In this document: piece by piece, positions 6,508 to 12,313 of the stretch
Position numbering within the stretch: position 1 is the stretch's first letter
How the letters are laid out: each line of letters begins with the position of its first letter
Source: CAYXTC01 sp964468405
GTDB taxonomy: Bacteria; Patescibacteriota; Minisyncoccia; Minisyncoccales; GWA2-38-27
Direction of reading: 5' to 3'
DNA: 13,954 nucleotides
Assembly: GCA_964468405.1 (NCBI GenBank)
Contig: CAYXTC010000016.1
Location: forward strand, 1-13,954
The notes under the pieces: generated by a model
Database searches by the model: none
Seen by the model: only the letters and a program-made list of their open reading frames with translations
What the model was told of the DNA's origin: nothing
Translations under genes and position numbers: made by a program

Positions 6508-6750
6508 TTAACTCCTTTTTCTATTATAATTATCTATCTCTTCCTGCTTCATCCCGTAATCTCCTATTATTTTCTTTTTTCCTCCCCATATAATTTTTAT
6601 AAAACCGAAGACTATCCCTAATGCTACTAAAAAATGAAGAAGTCCATATCCAACTTCTTCTTGGATGATTCCTAACAATGTGCTCCCTCCTATGAGAAGC
6701 AAAATGACCGATAACATTTTTTTCGCTATTTTCTTAATTTTTTCTTTCAT
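6508..6750 (-). CDS. Small membrane protein, 80 aa
   Basis: Two membrane segments (about 12-30 and 36-54) follow a Lys-rich start similar in style to the 92-aa neighbour (both begin Met-Lys-Glu-Lys). The tail (DYGMKQEEIDNYNRKR) is charged and probably cytoplasmic. The ATG is 4 bases after the stop of the excisionase-like gene, so translation is likely coupled. No family recognised. Confidence 0.65.
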   Translation of the reverse strand: MKEKIKKIAKKMLSVILLLIGGSTLLGIIQEEVGYGLLHFLVALGIVFGFIKIIWGGKKKIIGDYGMKQEEIDNYNRKRS

Positions 6751-6754
6751 AAAT

Positions 6755-6925
6755 TTATTTGTTTTTATGCCTTTTAATAAACCTATTTAATTCTGCTTCT
6801 TCAATACGAAAATTTCTGGAAGAATACTTAATTGCCTTAAGTTTCCCAGATTTAATCCAGCGGTAAACAGTATAGATAGAAACATCCATTTCCTTTGCTA
6901 CTTTTTCAGGAGTTAGAAGTTTCAT
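6755..6925 (-). CDS. Excisionase-like HTH protein, 56 aa
   Basis: This short gene is a complete MerR-type winged-helix DNA-binding domain of the kind called excisionase-family HTH. It begins MKLLTPEKVAKEMDVSIYTV, continues YRWIKSGKLKAIKY, then a wing (SSRNFRI) and a final helix (EEAELNRFIKRH). The order LTPEEVA...LGVS..TVYRWI..GKL.A.K......I is characteristic. Such proteins either act as recombination directionality factors or regulate transcription. Here it sits in the element that also encodes the integrase, so a role in excision or in repressing the divergent promoters at 7243-7330 is plausible. Its ATG shares one base with the stop codon of the upstream 105-aa gene (TAATG), which supports the start. 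The 3' end carries the 15-bp repeat also found at 5497-5511. Confidence 0.85.
   Translation of the reverse strand: MKLLTPEKVAKEMDVSIYTVYRWIKSGKLKAIKYSSRNFRIEEAELNRFIKRHKNK
6768..6782. repeat. 15-bp direct repeat, copy 2
   Basis: TGCCTTTTAATAAAC, identical to 5497-5511, lying within the 3' end of the excisionase-like gene. Confidence 0.5.
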
Positions 6926-7242
6926 TATCCTGAAAAGCCGTGAGGGTTTATTAGATCTTTAATAAATATGATAGCAAAAACCACCAGCCAAAAAATACTT
7001 ATAAAGAAAATCATATCTCTCGGACTCATGTGGATAGAAGTACTATAATAATAGTCGATTATTGAATAAGTAACAGAAAGAAATCCAATAATAGCAAAGT
7101 AATTCAGGATACCCCTGGTTCTGTAATATCTAAAAACCCTTTTTCTCGCTTCCTTCCTTGACCTTTCCTTTTCTTTCTTCACAATGTTTTTAGTTCTTTC
7201 CAATGCGTTTTGTGGTCTTTTTTTCCGAAATAGTCTAAACAT
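6925..7242 (-). CDS. Membrane protein, 105 aa, first gene of the leftward operon
   Basis: The first 45 residues are strongly basic and helical (Lys/Arg-rich, with EKERSRKEARKRVFRYY), followed by two membrane segments (about 46-64 and 76-95) and a short tail. The basic N-terminus is predicted inside the cell and could contact nucleic acid or membrane lipids. The gene begins about 13 bases after a -10 box, so its mRNA leader is only about 6 nt, and its stop overlaps the ATG of the excisionase-like gene. No family recognised. Confidence 0.65.
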   Translation of the reverse strand: MFRLFRKKRPQNALERTKNIVKKEKERSRKEARKRVFRYYRTRGILNYFAIIGFLSVTYSIIDYYYSTSIHMSPRDMIFFISIFWLVVFAIIFIKDLINPHGFSG

Positions 7243-7254
7243 ACTCTAATTTTT

Positions 7255-7283
7255 AGAATAGACCTCTAGGAGGCGGATGTCAA
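7255..7283 (-). promoter_or_regulatory. Leftward promoter of the membrane-protein/HTH operon
   Basis: Minus strand: TTGACA (7283-7278), 17-bp spacer, TATTCT (7260-7255). The predicted start near 7248 gives a leader of only about 6 nt before ATG 7242, so the first gene may be read as a leaderless message. The spacer contains CCTC-TAG-GAGG, a small palindrome that could be an operator. Confidence 0.65.
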
Positions 7284-7301
7284 ACCAGTAGTTAGCAACA
7301 C

Positions 7302-7329
7302 TTGACATACTCTCTTGCTTTGATAAAAT
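7302..7329 (+). promoter_or_regulatory. Rightward promoter of the recombinase module
   Basis: TTGACA (7302-7307), 16-bp spacer, TAAAAT (7324-7329). This is a near-consensus sigma-70 promoter. The predicted start near 7336 coincides with the beginning of the first inverted-repeat arm, giving a leader of about 125 nt before ATG 7461. Confidence 0.7.
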
Positions 7330-7334
7330 GGAAT

Positions 7335-7447
7335 TGTTGAGGATAATCGTAGTTTCAGGGAGTTTATTTATAAGTTAAATCATAATATAATAACTCTAGG
7401 AGCTGGGCGGTTATCCTCAACAGATAACTCTTTGAACCCCAGCTCCT
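7335..7447 (+). ncRNA. Structured leader with interleaved inverted repeats (possible pseudoknot or switch)
   Basis: Arm A is TGTTGAGGATAATCG (7335-7349). Arm A' is CGGTTATCCTCAACA (7408-7422), which pairs with A over 15 positions (14 canonical plus one non-canonical). Arm B is AGGAGCTGGG (7398-7407), and B' is CCCAGCTCCT (7438-7447), a perfect 10-bp match. The order A-B-A'-B', with B and A' directly abutting, is the topology of an H-type pseudoknot. A third option, GTTATC (7410-7415) with GATAAC (7423-7428), competes with A-A'. The arms begin at the predicted transcription start and end 13 bases before the ATG. The element may instead be read as DNA, with the arms as recombinase or repressor sites. 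It does not match a riboswitch class known to me. Confidence 0.45.
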
Positions 7448-7460
7448 TTAGTTTGAAATT

Positions 7461-8027
7461 ATGAAAAAAGCAGTCCTATATCTAAGGGTTTCCAAAAATG
7501 ATGAAAGCCAAGACCCTCAAAATCAAAAAGCACCATTACTTAAGTTAGCCGAAACTTTAGATCTTGAAGTAGTGGGGGAATATATAGATTACGCCTCCGG
7601 TGGCAACTCTAATAGGCCACAATTCCAGCAGATGTTAGAAGACGCCAAAAAAGGAGGTTTCGATATGATCCTTACCTGGAGCTTAGATAGGTTCTCCAGA
7701 GAGGGAATATCTAACACTCTTCATTATCTAGAGAAGTTAAAACGCTCTAAGGTAGCCCTAAAGAGTTTACGGGAGAACTGGCTAGACACCTCCGGAGAAG
7801 GAATGGGCCATTTATTAATAGCGATTATGTCTTGGGTGGCAAAACAAGAGAGATTGAGGATATCAGATAGAACGAGGGCCGGGCTGACAAGAACCAAAAC
7901 TAATGGAACTAAACTTGGAAGGCCAAGGGGCTCAAAAGACAAGGGTCGTAGAAAAAGGTCGGGTTATTTCTTAAGGTGGCAGAATAAAAAAAGCCAGAGG
8001 GTAAATAGTTCTTTTGTGAGATCTTGA
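7461..8027 (+). CDS. Small serine recombinase (resolvase/invertase family)
   Basis: This 188-aa protein has the full catalytic layout of the small serine recombinases, which cut both strands through a phosphoserine link. Seen: YLRVSK with Arg9 and nucleophile Ser11; LDRFSR with Asp76, Arg77 and Arg80; and the Glu130-Arg131 pair at the start of the long E helix (KQERLRISDRTRAGL). The C-terminus (about 145-188) has the basic hinge LGRPRGSKDKGRRKRSGY, followed by a short tail. This is shorter than the helix-turn-helix domain of classical resolvases (about 45 residues), so DNA recognition may be reduced. The gene is the first of the rightward recombinase module, behind a structured leader. It could resolve replicated or multimeric forms, invert a segment, or assist the integrase. 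No Shine-Dalgarno site is seen. Confidence 0.85.
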   Translation: MKKAVLYLRVSKNDESQDPQNQKAPLLKLAETLDLEVVGEYIDYASGGNSNRPQFQQMLEDAKKGGFDMILTWSLDRFSREGISNTLHYLEKLKRSKVALKSLRENWLDTSGEGMGHLLIAIMSWVAKQERLRISDRTRAGLTRTKTNGTKLGRPRGSKDKGRRKRSGYFLRWQNKKSQRVNSSFVRS

Positions 8028-8039
8028 AACCCCTCTGGC
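7993..8039. repeat. Inverted repeat over the end of the small recombinase gene
   Basis: GCCAGAGGG (7993-8001) and CCCTCTGGC (8031-8039) are perfect 9-bp reverse complements separated by 29 bases that include the stop codon. There is no T-tract, so termination is doubtful. It could be an attenuating or stabilising mRNA hairpin before the next gene, or a pair of recombinase binding arms. Confidence 0.5.
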
Positions 8040-8058
8040 AATTAATATTATAACACTT

Positions 8059-8418
8059 ATGGAAAAAGTCGCCATTTACATTATGGGCAGAAACCAGGAG
8101 GAGGCCGACCAAAAATTAGAAAAAGTAAAAGAGGCCTGTAAAGACAAAAAAGTCGTTGAAGAGTTTATAGACCTCCCGAAGGGCTGGCGGTTGAACGGGA
8201 AGAGAAGTGGGCTAGAAAAGCTCAAGCGTAGAGCAAAATGGGGAGTAATCGACAGCGTTCATCTTTACCAGTTCGAAGACTTCTCAACTAAGCTATTTAG
8301 AGTAGTCCAGGCGGTTAAATACTTTAAAAAGCACAAGGTAAAAACCTTCAGTCTTAGCGAAAACGAAACAGGAAAAGAATTCCTAGAAGGTCTAGAGCTT
8401 GTGTTCGGAGAAATATGA
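8059..8418 (+). CDS. Catalytically dead serine-recombinase-fold protein, 119 aa
   Basis: The protein aligns along nearly its whole length with the catalytic domain of the small recombinase just upstream. Shared blocks are KVAIYI for KAVLYL, VVEEFID for VVGEYID, a Lys-rich helix then the strand VIDSVHLYQFEDFS for FDMILTWSLDRFS, and KVKTFSLSENETG for KVALKSLRENWLD. However, the nucleophile Ser is replaced by Arg (R11), the Arg two residues before it by Met (M9), and the Asp-Arg pair by Glu-Asp (E73-D74). No cleavage should be possible. It ends at the point where the E helix and DNA-binding domain would start, so only the dimerising fold remains. Its stop overlaps the integrase ATG (ATGA), so the two are made together. 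Possible roles: a directionality factor, an integrase partner or an inhibitor. Length, intact frame and coupling argue against a decaying fragment. Confidence 0.75.
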   Translation: MEKVAIYIMGRNQEEADQKLEKVKEACKDKKVVEEFIDLPKGWRLNGKRSGLEKLKRRAKWGVIDSVHLYQFEDFSTKLFRVVQAVKYFKKHKVKTFSLSENETGKEFLEGLELVFGEI

Positions 8419-10025
8419 CACCAACAGATTTAATAGAAAAAAAAGCGACGAAAACCCTAAAGGCTGTGATTTATGTTAGGGTCTCTAGCGATGAGCAGGC
8501 CAAGAAAGAATTTAGTATTCCCAAAATTCAGATCCCGGAGTGTATGAGTTTCATTGAGAAGAACAACTGGCTTTTCTCCAAAACCTACGTTGACGAAGGA
8601 AAGGATTGTAATAGTTTTAAAAAAAGAACAGCTCTTCAGCAAATGCTGGTAGATGATATTGATAACTATGACGTTGTGGTTATCTACTCTTTTGATAGGT
8701 TGTCAGGAGACGACCAGAATACTTCGGGCCAGATATATAACATCTTAGATAAGAACAGAAAACAGGTTACAGCAGTAAAACAGCCGATTCAGATATATTC
8801 TCCGGAAGAGTACGATCCCAAGAGCTTACAGGTAGCTCAGGCAAGGCAGATCAACAATTTTGGTGTTAGCTGGGACAGAAAGATAAGAAGGGAGAGGTTT
8901 ATGGACTCTATTAAGAAAACAGTAGAGAACGGAAGGCCTGTTTCGGGACCGCCTTATGGCTATAAGATAATAAGGGAAATTCACCCTAAAGATAATACCA
9001 GGACAATAGGGTATAGGGTAATAGATGAGGAGGAGGCGCCAATTCTTAGAAGAATTTTCAGAGAGAGATCAGAAGGGAAATCAGTAGAGCATATTACCGG
9101 AGATCTTAACAGAGAAGGAATGAAAACGAGAAGGGGATGTTTATGGTCGAATGCTAGGATATATCAAGTTCTCAAAAATCCCTTCCCGGCAGGAATTTTT
9201 ATCAGGCACAGGTACAAAGAAAGAAAGTTCGGAGACGACAACGTTGTGGAAAGATTCCCGGAGGATCAATGGCAATTTATTCCTATAAACAGAGAGATTG
9301 AAAAGCACTACAAGCCTCTTATATCGAAAGAGTTATTCGAGAGGGTCAAGAGAATATCAAAGATTAATAAGACCTTTGAGAGGAAGGCAATAGGAAGCGG
9401 AAGCCTGTTAAGCGGACTAGGGAGATGTCCTAAATGCGGAAGCCCTATGTTCGAGTCTTCTTATTACAGAACAAAGAACTGGCCTTATTGCCAGAGCTAT
9501 TTTGTCTGTAGCTCCTGGACCCAAAAGCGTGATTGCTCTAACACGAGGAAATATCCGGCCTGGAAAGTAAAAAAGAGACTAGTCCAGGAAATAATGAGGT
9601 ACGCTAATGATCCGGAAGCGTTCAATAAGTACCAAAAGAAGGCTAGAAAGAAGAAGATGACAGCAAGAAAGAACGAGTTGGCTCTCTATGAGAAGAAAAT
9701 TAAGAAACTAGACGAAAGAATCTATTCCCTCAACCTTAAGTATGTTGACGAGAAGATAAAGTATAACTACTACAACAATCTTCTAATGGAGCTAGAATCG
9801 GAAAGAAAGAAGCTTAACAAGAACATATCTGACATTAGAAGGGAAATAGAGGATTTTGTTAAGAGCAGACAGAAGATTAATGAGATTAAAGACCTTAATA
9901 AGTTTCTTTACAAGAACTTCGCCAGACTGAGCAAGGAAAAGAAGAAAAGCATAATAAGAGACCTAGTTGAAGAGATAGTTTATAACAAAGAAACAGATCA
10001 ATGGGATGTTCTTTTTAGAAATTAA
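8415..10025 (+). CDS. Large serine integrase
   Basis: This 536-aa large serine recombinase is the likely enzyme for insertion into comEC. Its catalytic domain has YVRVSS (Arg22, nucleophile Ser24) and FDRLS (Asp94-Arg95). The position that normally reads Glu-Arg at the start of the long helix here reads Asp154-Arg155 (SWDRK). The recombinase domain follows, opening with GPPYGYK (178-184) and containing a winged-helix-like segment (ITGDLNREGMKTRRG, 227-241). A zinc ribbon has CPKC (338-341) with later Cys at 365 and 374 (Cys359 is an additional candidate). A coiled coil covers about 418-490 (Lys/Glu-rich heptads), which in this family controls synapsis and direction. The length is normal. Arg is encoded almost only by AGA/AGG. 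Translation starts by ATGA coupling to the dead paralogue. Confidence 0.92.
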   Translation: MTPTDLIEKKATKTLKAVIYVRVSSDEQAKKEFSIPKIQIPECMSFIEKNNWLFSKTYVDEGKDCNSFKKRTALQQMLVDDIDNYDVVVIYSFDRLSGDDQNTSGQIYNILDKNRKQVTAVKQPIQIYSPEEYDPKSLQVAQARQINNFGVSWDRKIRRERFMDSIKKTVENGRPVSGPPYGYKIIREIHPKDNTRTIGYRVIDEEEAPILRRIFRERSEGKSVEHITGDLNREGMKTRRGCLWSNARIYQVLKNPFPAGIFIRHRYKERKFGDDNVVERFPEDQWQFIPINREIEKHYKPLISKELFERVKRISKINKTFERKAIGSGSLLSGLGRCPKCGSPMFESSYYRTKNWPYCQSYFVCSSWTQKRDCSNTRKYPAWKVKKRLVQEIMRYANDPEAFNKYQKKARKKKMTARKNELALYEKKIKKLDERIYSLNLKYVDEKIKYNYYNNLLMELESERKKLNKNISDIRREIEDFVKSRQKINEIKDLNKFLYKNFARLSKEKKKSIIRDLVEEIVYNKETDQWDVLFRN

Positions 10026-10034
10026 TTTCCTGGG

Positions 10035-10061
10035 ACTTTCCTTGATTTTTTCAAGGAAAGT
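10035..10061 (+). terminator. Strong hairpin after the integrase gene
   Basis: ACTTTCCTTGA (10035-10045) and TCAAGGAAAGT (10051-10061) are perfect 11-bp complements around a T5 loop, 10 bases after the integrase stop. There is no T-tract after the stem, so this may be an mRNA-stabilising or processing hairpin, or a weak terminator, rather than a standard intrinsic one. Confidence 0.5.
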
Positions 10062-10084
10062 GGTAAGGTAAAAGTAAAAGCATT

Positions 10085-11032
10085 ATGAAAAATAACCAAA
10101 AAGCATTCATCTCAATACCTGTTTTAGTAGCTATCATAGCTGGAGTTGTGGCAACAGCGACAGTAGCTACTGGTATTGTTTTGTATAAAACAGGGAAAAT
10201 AAGCCTTAATAATCAGAGGGCTACCGTTTCAGAGTCTTTAATCCAGGAAACAGAAAGCGATGAAAATCAGGAAGAAGAAGTTGTTCAAGTTGATAATAAA
10301 GACAAGGTTCAAGAGGAAATAGGCGATGAGGGCAAAGATAACCAGTCCGAAAGTGAGCAAACCGATCCTGAAACTGACGAAGAACTAGAGAAGGCTAGGA
10401 TGGAAGCTGAGAGAGCCAGGCAAGAGGCTGAAAAAGCGAAACAAGAAACCGCAAGAGCTAAAGCAGAGGCAGAGAGATTAAAAACAGAGCAACAACTGAG
10501 AGAAGTTAGTGAGATAGCAGACAGAAAGAAAGAAAGCATAGCAGATGGTTCTTTAGAAATTGAAGCCTATAACAAAAGGGGAGTTACTATAAAGAACAAA
10601 ACCGATGAGACGGTTGTCTTAAACGAACTTAAATTTACCCAAGGTCAAGAACAAAGTTGGGTGAGGTTTAATATTAGATTTCCCGATTCTGCAGACTCTA
10701 AAAAACTTTATTACTTAGGGGGGACACGAGTCTCTAATCGGTATATTGCAGACATAGGCGTGTCTTGCAAGAGAAACTACGATGGGAAACTTCCAGATAA
10801 ATGTGAAAGATATTATGAGGACTATAATCCGATGGCGGGCGAACAGGTTAACTTTATGATGGATGTGGCTATAAATGAAATTCGTCCAGGAGAAACTGCT
10901 AAAATAATAGCCGATGCTTACGTACTTGGTTTTTATTATATTAAAGGAGGAATTACTGGACAGTCTACGGGGGAAGATATTTATTTTGATGACGTGAAAG
11001 GAATTTCTAAGATGGCAGACTTAACAGACTAG
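10085..11032 (+). CDS. Membrane-anchored coiled-coil surface protein, 315 aa
   Basis: A polar start is followed by one membrane segment (about 9-34), so the rest is probably outside the cell. Residues about 45-95 are acidic, rich in Glu, Gln and Asp, and likely disordered. Residues about 98-155 form a regular Ala/Glu/Lys/Arg heptad coiled coil (EKARMEAERARQEAEKAKQE style, as in TolA-like stalks). The last 160 residues form a beta-rich domain (GVTIKNKTDETVVLNEL, WVRFNIRF) with two Cys near 227 and 238 that could pair. This anchor, stalk and head layout suits a surface adhesin or envelope-spanning protein. The family is not recognised. It follows the integrase across a hairpin and is probably cargo rather than a core function. 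No Shine-Dalgarno site is seen. Confidence 0.75.
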   Translation: MKNNQKAFISIPVLVAIIAGVVATATVATGIVLYKTGKISLNNQRATVSESLIQETESDENQEEEVVQVDNKDKVQEEIGDEGKDNQSESEQTDPETDEELEKARMEAERARQEAEKAKQETARAKAEAERLKTEQQLREVSEIADRKKESIADGSLEIEAYNKRGVTIKNKTDETVVLNELKFTQGQEQSWVRFNIRFPDSADSKKLYYLGGTRVSNRYIADIGVSCKRNYDGKLPDKCERYYEDYNPMAGEQVNFMMDVAINEIRPGETAKIIADAYVLGFYYIKGGITGQSTGEDIYFDDVKGISKMADLTD

Positions 11033-11120
11033 AACTGTATTGGGTAAGTCAATTTTCGCTTTGGTAGTTTATGGGTGGTGCAAGAACTTAGTCCTAAAAA
11101 TAAGCTTTAAATTTTCTCTC

Positions 11121-11149
11121 TTGACGTAGGCAGACAATTATTATATTAT
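11121..11149 (+). promoter_or_regulatory. Promoter of the PEP-CTERM cargo gene
   Basis: TTGACG (11121-11126), 17-bp spacer, TATTAT (11144-11149). A close match to the sigma-70 consensus, with the predicted start near 11156. Confidence 0.65.
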
Positions 11150-11157
11150 TCTAACAG

Positions 11158-11184
11158 GTTATAGCATGGTGCTATAACTTTTTT
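11158..11184 (+). terminator. Terminator-like hairpin at the 5' end of the cargo gene leader
   Basis: GTTATAGC (11158-11165) and GCTATAAC (11171-11178) pair perfectly around ATGGT and are followed by six T. The hairpin lies right after the predicted transcription start and 29 bases before the gene's ATG, so it could act as an attenuator, as a stabilising 5' hairpin or, read as DNA, as an operator at +1. If the promoter call is wrong, it would simply terminate the upstream gene. Confidence 0.6.
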
Positions 11185-11213
11185 AGTTCCTTAACAAGAT
11201 AAGGAGAAAGAAA

Positions 11214-12254
11214 ATGAAGGATGTAGAGAAAATAACCTTGGCATTATTGATTTTGTGTTTAATTAGTCCTGAAGTTAACGCAAATTTTCAAGACTTCCCG
11301 ATTTGTTCTGAGAGTTCAGAACAGAACCTCCCTGCTGTTAGTGGTGATATTACTGTTTGGCAAGATAGCCGTAATGGTAGCCAAAACAGAAACATCTATG
11401 GATACAATGTTTCAACTGATACAGAATTTACTATTTCTATAGCGGGAGGGGATCAAGAAGCACCAGATGTTAGTGGGAATTATGTTGTTTGGGAAGACGA
11501 GAGAAACGGTAACTCAGATATTTATGGATATGACATTCTTAACCGAACCGAATTTCCTATCTGCGTGAGAGACGGAACTCAAAATAACCCCTCAATTTCT
11601 GGCAACGTTATTGTTTGGTCTGATTCTCGCAATAATGGCGCTGGGCGTAGTAGCGACATTTACGGATACGATCTATCTACCCAAACTGAATTTATGATTT
11701 ACTCTGGTAACGGAGCACAGGTTGACCCTGTTGTTAATGGGGATGTTGTCGTGTGGCAGGATTGGAGGAACGGAAATGCTGATATTTATGGATATGACAT
11801 TTCAACCCATTTAGATCTTACTATCTGCACAGACTTAGGAGACCAGTATACGCCAGATGTCTCTGGGGGTATAGTGGTATGGGAAGATCACAGGAGAGGG
11901 CTGTTTGATGTCTATGGGTATAATCTTTCTACTCAAGAGCAATTTATTATTAGTGAGGGTGGTTCGGCAAGCAGGATCGACCCCGTAATAGATAAGGATA
12001 CAGTTGTCTGGGAAAATAGAATTACTGGTGGGAGCAACGATATCTATGGATATAACCTTCTAACGCAAGAAGAATTTCCTATTTGTGAGAATATCGGGAA
12101 TCAGCATCATGTAGCAATTGACGGAGATCTTGTGGCTTGGCTCGATTATCGTAATATCAATGGGGACATCTACGGAGCCCATATCCCTGAACCCGCCACT
12201 TTCCTCTTGTTTGGAATGGGGGCACTCTTTCTCTCTCGCAGACGCAGAAAATGA
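11214..12254 (+). CDS. Secreted seven-bladed beta-propeller protein with PEP-CTERM sorting signal
   Basis: An N-terminal signal peptide (about 1-23, hydrophobic LALLILCLI, likely cut after Asn-Ala) leads to seven TolB-like repeats of about 42 residues. Their core is Val-Val-Trp-x-Asp-x-Arg-Asn-Gly-x-x-Asp-Ile-Tyr-Gly-Tyr-Asp, starting near residues 40, 82, 124, 170, 212, 254 and 298, so a complete seven-bladed propeller is expected. The C-terminus has the three parts of a PEP-CTERM signal: Pro-Glu-Pro (325-327), a hydrophobic stretch (ATFLLFGMGALFL) and a basic end (SRRRRK). In other bacteria, exosortase cleaves this tail to export or anchor the protein. No exosortase gene is in the window. 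Unlike its neighbours, the gene has a strong Shine-Dalgarno site (AAGGAG, 7 bases before the ATG) and uses many CGN arginine codons, which suggests acquisition from another lineage such as Planctomycetes-like or Omnitrophota-like bacteria. Confidence 0.85.
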   Translation: MKDVEKITLALLILCLISPEVNANFQDFPICSESSEQNLPAVSGDITVWQDSRNGSQNRNIYGYNVSTDTEFTISIAGGDQEAPDVSGNYVVWEDERNGNSDIYGYDILNRTEFPICVRDGTQNNPSISGNVIVWSDSRNNGAGRSSDIYGYDLSTQTEFMIYSGNGAQVDPVVNGDVVVWQDWRNGNADIYGYDISTHLDLTICTDLGDQYTPDVSGGIVVWEDHRRGLFDVYGYNLSTQEQFIISEGGSASRIDPVIDKDTVVWENRITGGSNDIYGYNLLTQEEFPICENIGNQHHVAIDGDLVAWLDYRNINGDIYGAHIPEPATFLLFGMGALFLSRRRRK

Positions 12255-12263
12255 ACTATCAAT

Positions 12264-12292
12264 GACCTGGGATAACTCCTGGGTCTTTTTTT
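12264..12292 (+). terminator. Intrinsic terminator at the right end of the element
   Basis: GACCTGGG (12264-12271) pairs with CCTGGGTC (12278-12285), including two G-U pairs, with a 6-base loop and seven T (12286-12292). It ends cargo transcription about 20 bases before the junction and would also block read-through into the comEC remainder. Confidence 0.8.
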
Positions 12293-12313
12293 GGGCTGTT
12301 TAGTAAGCGGTAC

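Larger units (their letters stand above)
7243..7460. other. Divergent regulatory region between the two main operons
   Basis: The region holds a leftward promoter (7255-7283), a rightward promoter (7302-7329) and a structured leader for the rightward recombinase module (about 7335-7460). The two -35 boxes are 18 bp apart, so one bound regulator could control both. A 9-bp direct repeat CTCTAGGAG occurs at 7264-7272, in the spacer of the leftward promoter, and at 7394-7402, in the rightward leader. Confidence 0.6.

Noticed and set aside
6251..6511. 86-aa plus-strand frame
   Set aside because: Shadow of the 92-aa membrane-protein gene on the minus strand, which fits the operon spacing.
12118..12303. 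61-aa frame over the end of the propeller gene
   Set aside because: It overlaps strongly supported coding sequence (PEP-CTERM tail) and the terminator.
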